In this document: positions 32,053 through 42,420 of the stretch, piece after piece
Position numbering within the stretch: the first letter of the stretch is position 1
How the letters are laid out: each line of letters starts with the position of its first letter
Assembly (NCBI GenBank): GCA_958510825.1
Contig: OY294044.1
Span: 82,196,895-82,260,894, forward strand
Direction of reading: 5' to 3'
Source of the DNA: Brachypterus glaber
Taxonomy: Eukaryota > Arthropoda > Insecta > Coleoptera > Kateretidae
DNA: 64,000 nt
Translations under genes and position numbers: made by a program
The notes under the pieces: model-generated
What the model was told of the DNA's origin: nothing
The model's input: only the letters and a program-made list of their open reading frames with translations
Database searches by the model: none

Positions 32053-35034
32053 TATTAATCCATGAGATCTTTTACAGATATAGGACAAGTCAATATAATA
32101 TATCATATAAATTTGAAAGAATAATAAAAAAGTTTACACATAAATATTAAAATTAAACATTTTAAATTCTTCAACTGAGTAAAAAGCTTCTGATGCTAAC
32201 ATAGATTTAACTTTTTTGACGAAATTTGTATAAGGTAAGTTTCTTATGTTAACGGGTAATTTATTAAATAAGGTAGCGCCAGCATAAAAAGGATTTTTTT
32301 CGAATAAAGTAAGACGATGAGCAGGATAACTCAGATCAGTGCCGTGCCTAGTATTATAGTCATGATTTGAGTTTAGAAGGGTGTATTTATCTAAGTTGAG
32401 TTTAACAAATTTTAGTGTTTCAAAAATATACAGCGATGGAAAAGTTAGTATTTGTTCATTTTTGAATGTTTCTTTACAAGTATGCCTAAATGGTAGATTA
32501 TACATGCAACGGATAGCTCTTTTTTGCAAAGTAAATAATCTATCGGAATGAGACGAATTACCCCAAATAACTATGGCGTATCTAATAACCGAAATAAAAT
32601 TGGAATGATAGAATATTTTAACGACACTTTGGTCAGAGAGTTGACGTAACCTTTTTAGGGCAAAGCAATAGCTTGCACATTTTTTGCTTACATAATCTAT
32701 GTGATTTGACCAAGTAAGAGACATGTCAAAGTAAACTCCAAGCAATTTTGAACTAGTAACTTTCTGAACGGATTTACCATTAAGTTTTATTAAGGGGCTA
32801 CAATTGTCGATATTTCCTCGGGTTTGGAATTCCATAAAAACAGTTTTTTCCTGATTTAGTACCAGTTTATTATTAGCAAAATATATTGCTGCTCTTTTCA
32901 GATTTTCATTTATTTCTGTAGTGGTTTTAGATTTATCTTTGTGGGCAGAGATAAATGTACTATCATCAGCAAAAGAGCAGTAATACAGGTAAATAAAGTA
33001 TCTTAGGTCATCGCTATAAATTAAAAAAATTATAGGCCCCATAACGCTTCCTTGTGCAACGCCTATGTCCACCTCTAGTTCATCTGACAACTCATCTAGA
33101 AATAAAACAAGTTGTTTTCTATGCCTAATAAATGAAAGAATAAGTTGTTTGCAAACTCCTCGTATACCAAAAGTTTCAAGTTTTTTATCAAGAATATCCG
33201 GGTCTACGCAATCAAAGGCTTTTGATATGTCTAATAGTAGTGCTATTATGTTGTTATTTTTTTCAATGTTTGTATAAATGTAGTTTATTATATCAATAAG
33301 TGCAGTTAACGTGGATTTGTTTTTGGTGAAGCCGTGCTGTTGCGGAGAAAGTAGATTATTCTGATTAAAAAAGTTTAGGAGGCGCACTACTATTAACTTC
33401 TCAATAACCTTTGAAAAGACGGAGAGCAAGGAGATAGGCCTATAGTTGTTTATTTGTTTGGGATCTCCTTTTTTGTGAATACAAACTACTTTAGATGTTT
33501 TTAAATAGGTTGGGAAGCAGCCCTCAGTAAAACATAAATTAATTAAAAAACAAAGAGGTTTAGAAATCTCGTGTGCGCATTTTTTTAGTAAATGTGTTGG
33601 AAAATTTTCGATACCGCATGAGTTAGAGTTTTTTAGATTTAGAATTGTGCGTATTAATTCAGGTTCAAGGACAGGCTGAAGAAATATTGAGTTTGATATC
33701 GATTTTTTTTCTTTTTGATCTATTTGAGGCATTTCTATGTTTTTTATTGTTTTTACTAAGTCCTTTGGAAGGTTTGTAAAATAATTATTAAAGGCATTTG
33801 CTATGGTTTTTTTGTCTGTTGTTTCTGCATTATTTATATTAAAAATTTTATTTTGTGTTTTTTGTTTATTTTTTATAGAATTATTTATAAAATTCCAAAC
33901 CGCTTTGGTTTTGTTACCTGAGTTTATTATAGTTTTGTTTACGTTGAGTTTTTTAGCTTCTCTAATAACTCTTTGGTAAATTTTTTTGTAGGAATAATAA
34001 TAAAGTGGATTTATTTCGCCGTTTTTTTGCTGTATATACAAAAGTTTAATTTTATTTGCTGATATTTTAATTCCAGGTGTAAGCCAATTTTTGTTTATTT
34101 CAGAGTTTTTTTGTATTTTAGTTTTTAAGGGGAAACAAATATGAAAATGATAAAGTAAAGTATTCATAAAACTATTAAATTTTGTATCTACTCCGTTTGT
34201 ACTATTAAAAATATCGCACCATTTTTCGTTTTTTAATTTATAAATGAAAGTATCTATATTTTGTTTAGAAAAAGGTCTATATTCTACTTTGATGGGTTGT
34301 TGTTTATTAATTTTAAAGCTTACCTTTTGGGCTGTATGATCTGATAGTCCATTTTCTATAATACTTTTTGATATTATATTTTCGTTAAAATTTGATAATA
34401 CATAATCTATGCCAGTAGCCGCAGTTTTTAGGCGGGTAGCTTCATTAAAAATACTTGTAATATTGTAAGAGCTAGTTATTTCGAGTAATTTAGTTCGTTC
34501 CGTAGATTTTATAAGATAATTTATGTTTAGGTCTCCGCAGATGATTATTTTAAAATACTTTTTTTTGCTAAAAATTTTATCTATGGCTTCTTCAATTTTG
34601 TTAAGAAATATGTTAACATCAGAATCTCCCACATGGTATATACACAAGATACAAATATATTTATTGTCTATTTTTATTTCGGTCGCTGCACACTCGAAGA
34701 TAAAGGGCTCACTTAGGCTGACGATACTCCTTAAATCAGTGGTATAATATTTTCTATTTGTAAAAATAATTGCGCCCCCTCTTTTGCTATTTGGACGACA
34801 GTATTTGCTGGATATTTTAAAACCTTCAAGGTTTATGTATGATATTTCGTCTTCTGTACAGAAACTTTCGGTGACGCAAAATATATTTACTTTTTCTTCA
34901 TGTAGAAAAATTTCATATTCTTCAAGCTTATTACGGATAGATTGGGTGTTCTGATGAACCACGCATAATTCTTCACTATTTGGTTCTATTAAATACGAGG
35001 GTACTTTAAAGTTGTTTTTAATGGTTTTTAATTG
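32014..35034 (-). mobile_element. Nearly complete LINE (EN + RT) with (ATT)n tail
   Basis: Read on the minus strand: open frame from ~35034, endonuclease, reverse transcriptase, stop at 32134, ~85 bp 3' untranslated sequence, then an (ATT)n tail at 32014-32050. The frame upstream of the conserved VHQNTQSIRNKL is open back to a stop at 35035-35037 but has no ATG, so the 5' end is probably truncated; no ORF1 is present. A target-site duplication is not evident. Confidence 0.85.
32134..34962 (-). CDS. LINE ORF2: endonuclease-reverse transcriptase (942 codons)
   Basis: Encodes the enzyme that nicks target DNA and reverse-transcribes LINE RNA. Residues ~1-230 are an APE-type endonuclease: HQNTQSIRNKLEE (3-15), TES with its metal-binding glutamate (31-33), GGAIIF (62-67), ICGDLNIN (141-148) and SDH (207-209). 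Reverse transcriptase spans ~450-760: VVCIHKKGDPKQINNYRPIS (492-511), QQHGFTKNKSTLTAL (541-555), LLLDISKAFDCVDP (575-588), IGVAQGSVMGPIIF (633-646) and FADDSTFIS (664-672), then SKLLGVYFDMSLTWSNHI of the thumb. No internal stop or frameshift. The frame begins at a GTG (34960-34962); no methionine codon lies between it and the upstream stop, so this start is only the limit of a plausible frame. Jockey/CR1-like group; exact clade not determined. Confidence 0.88.
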   Translation of the reverse strand: MVHQNTQSIRNKLEEYEIFLHEEKVNIFCVTESFCTEDEISYINLEGFKISSKYCRPNSKRGGAIIFTNRKYYTTDLRSIVSLSEPFIFECAATEIKIDNKYICILCIYHVGDSDVNIFLNKIEEAIDKIFSKKKYFKIIICGDLNINYLIKSTERTKLLEITSSYNITSIFNEATRLKTAATGIDYVLSNFNENIISKSIIENGLSDHTAQKVSFKINKQQPIKVEYRPFSKQNIDTFIYKLKNEKWCDIFNSTNGVDTKFNSFMNTLLYHFHICFPLKTKIQKNSEINKNWLTPGIKISANKIKLLYIQQKNGEINPLYYYSYKKIYQRVIREAKKLNVNKTIINSGNKTKAVWNFINNSIKNKQKTQNKIFNINNAETTDKKTIANAFNNYFTNLPKDLVKTIKNIEMPQIDQKEKKSISNSIFLQPVLEPELIRTILNLKNSNSCGIENFPTHLLKKCAHEISKPLCFLINLCFTEGCFPTYLKTSKVVCIHKKGDPKQINNYRPISLLSVFSKVIEKLIVVRLLNFFNQNNLLSPQQHGFTKNKSTLTALIDIINYIYTNIEKNNNIIALLLDISKAFDCVDPDILDKKLETFGIRGVCKQLILSFIRHRKQLVLFLDELSDELEVDIGVAQGSVMGPIIFLIYSDDLRYFIYLYYCSFADDSTFISAHKDKSKTTTEINENLKRAAIYFANNKLVLNQEKTVFMEFQTRGNIDNCSPLIKLNGKSVQKVTSSKLLGVYFDMSLTWSNHIDYVSKKCASYCFALKRLRQLSDQSVVKIFYHSNFISVIRYAIVIWGNSSHSDRLFTLQKRAIRCMYNLPFRHTCKETFKNEQILTFPSLYIFETLKFVKLNLDKYTLLNSNHDYNTRHGTDLSYPAHRLTLFEKNPFYAGATLFNKLPVNIRNLPYTNFVKKVKSMLASEAFYSVEEFKMFNFNIYV

Positions 35035-35093
35035 CTAAGGTATGTTGGAGTTTATAAATTGTTGTGCATGCTGCATTTTTTCATTCAGGATGT

Positions 35094-35223
35094 TTAAGTA
35101 TACAGGACACATGGAATCAGATGCAGAATGAGATGTATCATATATTAAATTACCTTTTCTATTGTAATTTAATATATGATACATCTCATTCTGCATCTGA
35201 TTCCATGTGTCCTGTATACTTAA
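35094..35223. repeat. Perfect inverted repeat, 60 bp arms, 10 bp loop
   Basis: 35094-35153 and 35164-35223 are exact reverse complements over all 60 bases; the loop is CTTTTCTATT. The outer arm words are TTAAGTATACAGGACACATG and, near the loop, ATATTAAATTAC. It lies just upstream of the minus-strand LINE. A transcript in either direction would give a 60 bp perfect RNA hairpin of miRNA/hairpin-siRNA precursor size. Confidence 0.95.
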
Positions 35224-35987
35224 TATACTTATAGGTTATAGGTATATTCAATATTGTTGTGTGTAAGAAATTAGTCGTCAAATGTTTCGATTTAGTGACC
35301 TTTATAAAAATTTCCCTCATAATTCGGCAAAATTATTCCGTAAGCCTGTTTCTGTGTTTATTTTCAACGTTGATGAGTCATAACTGAATTTATTCCGATT
35401 AATGGTGATAATGCAGGTACTTTATACGTACCTAGGTACTAGTTATATTGTTTAAAGAATTGCTTAGCTATAAATTTTCGCATAAGGACAGTAAATAGGC
35501 GTAGAGTACCCAGTGATAAAGCTAATCAGCTAATAGCTGTAAAATAAACTTTTATCGGCGGGCCTCTGTGTAGTTATTATCTTCGGAAAAAAGCCCATTG
35601 TGTGACATACGATTTAAACATAACATGTCACGATGAAAAGTAATATAATTCTTAACTCTCATTTTTATTGCCAATAATTATTTTACGGCGGTTTTATTAT
35701 TATCGAAATACTCTTTTAATACTTTATATTTTATGAATACTACACGATAAAATAGCATAAACGCCATAAAAAGTTTTTCAAGAGAAATCTGTTCATTATA
35801 ATATTGACCAAAAAAAAACAAGCCGTGAAGATATGTAATCATAGTATACTCTTCACAGTGGATGGTATATTGCGTTTTCTCTCAAAAAACTTCCCAAAAT
35901 ATAATAAGTGTGCGTACTTTATTTTTTATAATGAATTAAAAACTTTTTTGCTTATGCTTTTAAAAACGTACAAGATAAAACTATAAA
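35224..35987. other. AT-rich DNA with a family-C piece
   Basis: GCCGTGAAGATATGTAATCA and TATACTCTTCACAGTGGATG at ~35822-35866 match 6528-6580. No gene recognised. Confidence 0.4.
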
Positions 35988-36077
35988 AGGCAAAATAACC
36001 ACCGAGATTCGAACCTAGGCCTGGCTAGGACTTTTTGCTTGCAAATCGAAAACTCAAGACTAAGCCAACAGGTCTAT
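35988..36077 (-). ncRNA. tRNA-derived SINE head or tRNA pseudogene
   Basis: On the minus strand, TTGGCTTAGTCTTGAG (36068-36053) fits a pol III A box and GGTTCGAATCTCGG (36015-36002) fits a B box, ~38 bp apart. The flanks ATAGACC and GGTTAT can partly pair like an acceptor stem, and CCTAG-GTTCGAA-TCTCGG resembles a T arm with a mismatch. The anticodon region does not fold cleanly and spacing is off by two bases, so a working tRNA is unlikely; a SINE head is more plausible. Confidence 0.4.
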
Positions 36078-36521
36078 AAAAAATGTATGTTAAGTAAAGA
36101 CTAATAATAATACAATAGGTACGTTCAATCACCAAAACAAAGTTGCTCAATTTTTGGGAAAATATTGGCCGAATTTTTCAAAATTGGTAGGATTCATTTA
36201 AAAAAAAATAAATTTTCTTGAAGAAAAGTTTAACGTCCCACAATGATAGAACACTAGCGTAATTAATAACGTAATTAGGTTATAGTATACAACAATAAGT
36301 AGTTTTATATGCGCCAACCACTATATATTGAATAGAATACAACAACAAACTGTTATATGTTGTATTTTTGTCGGGCAAAGAGCGAGGTAGGCGAATCCGC
36401 AGGTTCGGATTGCCGCTTCTTCTTACGTCACGATCCTCGCTTTAAAACGCAGGCAATTCACCTTACCCGTCCGCCTGACTGGCTATTTCGTGTGATGTAC
36501 ATTAAATTCACATATTATTTG
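36078..36521. other. Unrecognised spacer
   Basis: A short GC-richer block (~36375-36490) has no recognised motif. Otherwise AT-rich. Confidence 0.35.
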
Positions 36522-36567
36522 TCCAAAATGATCAAAATTTGGGTTACGTAATACTTGAACGTTTCCT
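36522..36567 (-). repeat. Solo family-B end
   Basis: GTCCAAAATGATCAAAATTT to TTGAACGTTTCC, reverse orientation; no partner nearby. Confidence 0.65.
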
Positions 36568-36823
36568 TATTAAATAATATGAATCTACAATTTTAATAGT
36601 GTATTTAATATAACGTTATAATGTTTTAGAATAATCGTAAAAATGGTATAATATACCTCAAAATTGTTACAACAACGTTTGGTTGTACTATTTTTAGATT
36701 TGGATAACTTTTTTTGTGTTTGCAAAAGTGACATCAGACGGACTTTTTCACATTTGTATCCAAGAATTTTTTTGTCTAGGACGTTTTTTGGAAATTTTGT
36801 AAAATTACTGTATTATACTTATA

Positions 36824-37996
36824 CAGGGTGTATTTGAAATAGCGTAGGAAATTTTGACAGGTGATTCTACATGATAAAATATGACAAAAAGTTCCTATAA
36901 ACATATGTCTAAAAATGCGTCATAAGGAAGCTACGCCCCTTTGAAATTGGCTAAAAAAATCGGTTTTTATTTAATAACTCAGGAACCCTTTGAGATATGT
37001 TAACGAGGGTTTGCACGTGAATTAATCCTAATAAGGCCCATCTTGTATGTCATTTTCACGTACTTATTTAAACCAGGGGTGTGCGAAACGGGGGGGCCTT
37101 ATCAGTTTTTGTCCCAAACTTTTTTCTGTGTAACTTTTTTGCAATTTTATTTTTAAAATATGATTCCTCAGGTCAAAATACATAAAAAAGGTACTCTTGT
37201 TATAATACTGTGGATTAACCGTTTTCGAGAAAAGTTCATTTGAAGGTGAAATTTCACTGTTCGAGGACGAAAAATTAAATACTAAAATGTCGAAAACCAA
37301 AATTTTAATGATGCAATGTTATTCTACATCAAAAACTAAGAAAAAAAGTTTCCATGTATGTAGGTCGAAAAAACGCTTTTAAAGCTACCATAGCCGTTTA
37401 AAAATGGTGCATATTTAGGAGACCATAGCTCCATTAGGATTGATTTTTGGAAGTAACTGTATATGAGGTTTTTTTCTTAGTTTTTAATGTACATTCGCCT
37501 TGCATCATTAAAATTTTGGTTTTCAACATTTTAGTATTTAATTTTTCGTCCTCGAACCGTGGAATTTCACCTTCAAATGAATTTTTCTCGAAAACGGTTA
37601 ATCCTACAGTATTACAACAAGAGTACCTTTTTTTTGTATTTTGACCTGAGGAATCATATTTCAAAAATAAAATTGCAAAAAAGTTACACAGAAAAAAGGT
37701 TGGGATAAAAAACTGATAAGCCCCCCCCCGTTTCGCACACCCCTGGTTGAAATAAGTACGTGAAAATGACATACAAAGATGGGCCTTATTAGGATTAATT
37801 CACGTGCAAACCCTCGTTAACATATCTCAAAGGGTTCCTGAGTTATTAAATAAAAACCGATTTTTTTAGCCACTTTCAAAGGGGCGTAGCTCCCTTGTGA
37901 CGCATTTTTAGACATATGTTTATAGGAACTTTTTGTCATATTTTATGATGTAGAATCATCTGTTAAAATTTCCGACGCTATTTCAAATACACCGTG
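36824..37996 (+). mobile_element. Foldback element FB1, copy 2 (complete, 1.17 kb)
   Basis: CAGGGTGTATTTGAAATAGC at the left is answered by CGCTATTTCAAATACACCGTG at the right, with TA on both sides. Almost the whole element is palindromic, with ~520 bp arms: ends, GGTGATTCTACAT, GTTCCTATAAACATATGTCT, GGGGTGTGCGAAACGGGGG, CCTCAGGTCAAAATACAT, TTCGAGGACGAAAAATTAAA. Only a ~115 bp centre (~37350-37465) is single: GTAGGTCGAAAAAACGC to GGATTGATTTTTGGAAGTA. No transposase. Frames such as 37434-37772 are products of the arms. Confidence 0.9.
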
Positions 37997-39381
37997 TATA
38001 GCGCTTACGCGCTGTGAATAGTATATTAACTGCAATATGCAATAAATCTTAAATGGAACATTTTTTTAAACGACTGTTTTATTAGTATTATGTTTATTAT
38101 TAATATTGACTGGTTTAAATCTGTAAAATACGACTCAAAAGCAATTATTTTTTACGGTGAAAAAAAATCAGGTTTTTCCTTTTAACAGTTCTGCAATTCA
38201 ACAACAAATGGATTCAGAATATGCTTACGACTAATTTTGAGAAATTAAAATATGAGAACGTCACAATTATTCGCATAAGCGTCCTTTGAGGGGACCTTTC
38301 CTTGCTTATCTAGCATTAAAAAAAAAATAAGTTGAATAAAAAAGCCTTAAACTTTGGGTAAGTTTAAGTTTAAATTTGAAGTATTTATATCAAAGCTTTC
38401 TCAAGTTATCGTTTGCTATAAGAGGTACTTTTTATTTTTTTCTTCTGTTTTGTTCACTTTGTATTTGTTGGAATATGTTGTATGTTAGAATATCTTTGCA
38501 TTTTTACCTTAAACCTTTTTCTTGGTGTAATAATTTTATTCTCATCTTTTTGTTCGTTGTATATACCTCGGTAACTCGTCAGACAGTCTAAAGTTTGGGG
38601 CAAACCCTAAAGGTTAAACTCCTCCCTTTTTTCAGTGGGGCCTAATTCTACCCTTCAAGCGTCAAATGTGCCCAAAATAAAATGCCGCAGTACGGCAAAA
38701 CCGATACATACATATTTGTATGTTTGTCCGTAAAGCTGGGAAAATTTCGTTATATTTTGGTCTTTTGATATTTTTTTTTGTCAACAATTTATCGTGTAAA
38801 CATTTATTTTTTGTCAAATCGTTATTTTTTTTAACTTTTTTTGCATGTTTTTGTGTATGTATGAATAAGGGAACGTATTTTTGTTTTGGGTCATTCCGTC
38901 GTTACGTATGTTACGTTCGTATACCTTAATTTAGGTCTTAGAAAATTACTCGATAGTTAAAATTACTCCATAGTTCATTTATTTGTATTTCAGGTTATAC
39001 TCCTTAGAGGCAGGCACCATTGCATCTTTTAGTTTAGTTTAGTTTAATAATCAATTAGGCAATAAAAATAATGTAGTTTATGTTCGCGTTACGCATGCTA
39101 CGATTTTTGAAAAAAAAAAGTAACGTATGTTACCTGAGGGTGGTTACCAAAATTTAAACTGAATTTGGGAAAACTACCTATACGTTAAATTATTCTTCTA
39201 GGGCCATATACTCCAAAAAAAAATTGCAATTTATTGTGGTTCATTTAGGGATCGTTTATGGACCCTAAACTTTCAATTTTGGCAATTTTACAAGTTCTTA
39301 GTAATTCAGCACCACAGTTTTGGAAATGCTGGATGAATTTTAAGATATAACCTTACCCAATATCTAAATAAATACACATAT
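37997..39381. other. AT-rich DNA, nothing recognised
   Basis: A family-C hairpin word (TAGCGCTTACGCGCTGTGAA) follows FB1 directly at ~37999. The remainder shows no gene; frames at 38376 and 38720 are hydrophobic AT-driven runs without motifs. Confidence 0.4.
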
Positions 39382-40459
39382 CGTCACCCCAGTATTGGTT
39401 TGGCCTATCTCCAAAAATTCCATTTTCGGGAAATTGAGTTTTAAGATGTTTTTCAAAATATCTTGTAAATCTTATGCTGGATGAGTTTTAACTCTTTTTC
39501 TTAAAATACTATCCAAAAGTGTTTTAATTAATAAATTTAAGGTTCCGCTTATTTTATATAAGAAAAACCAGATTGGAGATACGACAATTTACGTTTTTTT
39601 TTTCAGTATTGGTTTTTCGTATCTAAGATTAAAAAAAAGTGAAGTTATGTTTTTTCTAAATCATTAAAAATCAATATAAAAGTATAATTAAACCAAGTTT
39701 ACTTACATTTTGGTACAAGGCGTTGGTAAATTAGTATGGTTCACAAATTAATTAAAGTTTTAAAACTATTTTTGCGCAAAATTTAGGTTGGAGTCTGAGA
39801 AATTGTCGCATCTCTACAAAAATTCATAATAATGGCTCAACGTCAATGATGTGACATCGTTTAAAAGTTATTTGATTTATAACGCTTTTATTTTATTTTT
39901 TTTTCTATCGGATTAATAATTATTATAATTATAATTTTTAAATTATTTGAAAAAATCGGTACATTTAAAAACACTTTTGTCTTCGCAGATGCGATTTTAA
40001 CTAGGTTCTGTTTTGATTAAAAATACTTTAAATGTTAATTTGAACAAAACGTTATTAGGTTGAAACCTGACCAAAGTTAGAGAAAGAGGCTTTTAGTAAA
40101 TAAAATACCTAATCGATGTAAAAATTTAGTTTCAGGTAAAAATTTTTATTTGATTAAAACTATTAACACACTATTACTAATAATAACAACTATATTAGTA
40201 AAATTATATTTTTTTTTTTTTATTTAAGATAATATTTTTGATTTAATATTATCTTCTTCTTTCAAAAATGGAGATACGACAAAACAATATTGAAATTTTA
40301 AAATATTTTGTGGAGATACGACTATTTATTTTAGAAACTAAAGCATATATTGATAAAATGTTTGTGGGGCACTTAAATACTTGCTTTTAGATAAACAAAC
40401 ATGTAAAAATCTCAAAATGTCCGAAAATGGAGATACGACAAACTAATACTGGGGTGACG
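39382..40459. mobile_element. 1.08 kb DNA transposon with GGAGATACGAC motif array
   Basis: Ends CGTCACCCCAGTATTGGTTT and, inverted, AAACTAATACTGGGGTGACG, flanked by ATAT on both sides (39378-39381 and 40460-40463). Inside, TGGAGATACGAC(A) occurs at ~39575, 40268, 40311 and 40429, and inverted or degenerate forms (CGTATCTAAG, GTCGCATCTCTAC, CGCAGATGCGA) at ~39616, 39804 and 39985. The array of a motif also present within the inverted ends suggests binding sites for a transposase encoded elsewhere. No coding region. Confidence 0.75.
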
Positions 40460-40463
40460 ATAT

Positions 40464-42418
40464 AATAATAATACCTAATAATAACTTCTTGAACAATATC
40501 ACATAATTATAATATTCAATTTTTGATGTTGTGGCAGCAGTTGACACGGAATGACCCTTTTGTCGGCAGCAATATTTTTCTTAAGCAAAAGGAATTTTTT
40601 TGTTGGATAGTTAAGCGAAAAAGTCAACCCGGCGCGGCGGAACCGTATCATTACCCGGGACAAAGGCGAACTGTAACCATGCGCAAGGACAACATTATTA
40701 AATTTAACTGCCATTGTTTTTCTTTGTAATTTTAATTAGTAATTACAAATAATTTACCCAGTTTGTAAAGAAACTAATTAATTCTGATTGTGTCAATTAA
40801 TTCATAGGACAGTAGCTGGATCAAGAATACCCATCAAAAGTGGAAAAAAGATTGTTCCGCGCATGCGCTGACCGTTTTTCAATATGTTATTTTAGATAAA
40901 AAACATTTTTTTACAAAAAAAAAAAACACCAAACAGACGCCAAACCAACGTTAAAGTAAACCAAGGCCCCCTCATTAAAAAAAGTCCAAACCAAGAAAAA
41001 ACCAAAACAAACTCCTGCACAGAGAGCTGCAATTAGGCGCTTGTCAAAAATATAGGTACACAAAGACCATTTTACAAATTTAACGACTTTGTAGGGAGTT
41101 TGTGAAGATAAATTTGCTAATTCAGGGGGTGGGGGGCTTTCATACGTTTTTCTTAACTCCTAAGTCTAACTATCCCAATGTTTATTTTACTTTTTCCATA
41201 CAAAAATAATATAGATTCTTGGATTTTGAATAATATAGGTATATCGCTTACCAAACACGATTTGATATTTCTTTAGACGTCTGTGTAGTCGACTTACCTG
41301 AAACAAAAGAAAACAAAATCAATAAATAAAAAAGAAATCAATAACATTTAACAACACAGCTCCGCAAAGAAAAAAAAAAGAATTTCGGTAACCAATATGC
41401 TATCGATATCTGCTTTGCATCTATCCATTGCGTTTGCTTGCATTTTTCCATTGCGTTTTTTGTGATTTTGACACTGCTGTTTTCAAAAACCATAAGAGCT
41501 AAATTTAGGTTCCTTAATGTAACGTTTCCTGTCAAGAAAAATGGTGGAGACTTTATTTTAGGTATTTCCAGATACGCCAAATTCCTATTCTAGCATAAAA
41601 TTTTCAAAATATATTTTTAAGGTTATTTAATAACAATTTTTACCAGATTTTTTGTCACTCTTTTTCTTGACAGAAAACGTCCTAAAGGCTCTCTAGCTCA
41701 ATTCTACGACTACGACTAGTATCATTTAAACTTTCAAATCAGCTAAACATTTTAAAAACATTTTGCAAAAAATAAAATGTTTTTTTAGTTTTAAATTTTC
41801 GAAAAAGTATTGTTTTGTTGGTAGCACTATGATCATCATTATAAGTAGGGATCGGATCGAAGTATGTATGTAAATCTCATCTTGTAAAATCAATAAGAAA
41901 TTATTTTAATTTAAAAAAATTGCCTTTTAAAATATTAAAAGTAAAAACTTTACGTTTTAGTTATGAATAATATTAATTTAAAAAAATAATTTTTACACCA
42001 AAACGTTTTTCACTTTAAAGTAAAAGTATTGTCCCTTACATTCTTATTTTATTGTTTTCTTATTAAAATTATTATATTTCCCTTCATATTGTTGAAAAAT
42101 ATCAATATATTAAAAGAATTCTTTTTAAAATAACCAGTTTTTGTATTCAAATCATATCTAGTTAACAAAGGAAACATTTTTCAAATTACAATGAATATTT
42201 TTATATTTACAATGGCTTATAAAATTAAAAAATATATTTTTGAATTAACAAAAAACACTGTCGGAGCAAAAAAATATTGGTTTTCTTATAAATCATATGA
42301 CTTTTGCTTGATTTTACAACGATTTTTCTCTGAGTGTATTCATTTACCGGGGGCTCACAAAAAAGTTATTTTTTAAAAGTAAATTTTTTTCAAAAGCAAA
42401 AAAGAAAATAATAAAATA
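40464..42418. other. AT-rich DNA, nothing firmly recognised
   Basis: Two kilobases without a supportable gene. CGCGCATGCGCTGACC (~40858) and ACACCAAACAGACGCC (~40927) resemble sequences near 61870 and 62850, hinting at a shared old repeat. Confidence 0.35.
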
Positions 42419-42420
42419 TA

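Noticed and set aside
31791..32150. 119-codon plus-strand frame
   Set aside because: Its C-terminal half is the LINE (ATT)n tail read backwards (poly-Asn); no motif elsewhere.
33065..33277. Plus-strand frames within the LINE (33065 and 34523)
   Set aside because: Antisense shadows of the 942-codon LINE frame.
37434..37772. 112-codon minus-strand frame
   Set aside because: Lies within an FB1 palindrome; similar frames appear in the other FB1 arms (46816, 42643, 47203) simply because the DNA repeats.
38376..38929. Two hydrophobic ~70-codon frames
   Set aside because: Phe/Leu/Tyr-rich translation is expected from T-rich DNA; no conserved motif.
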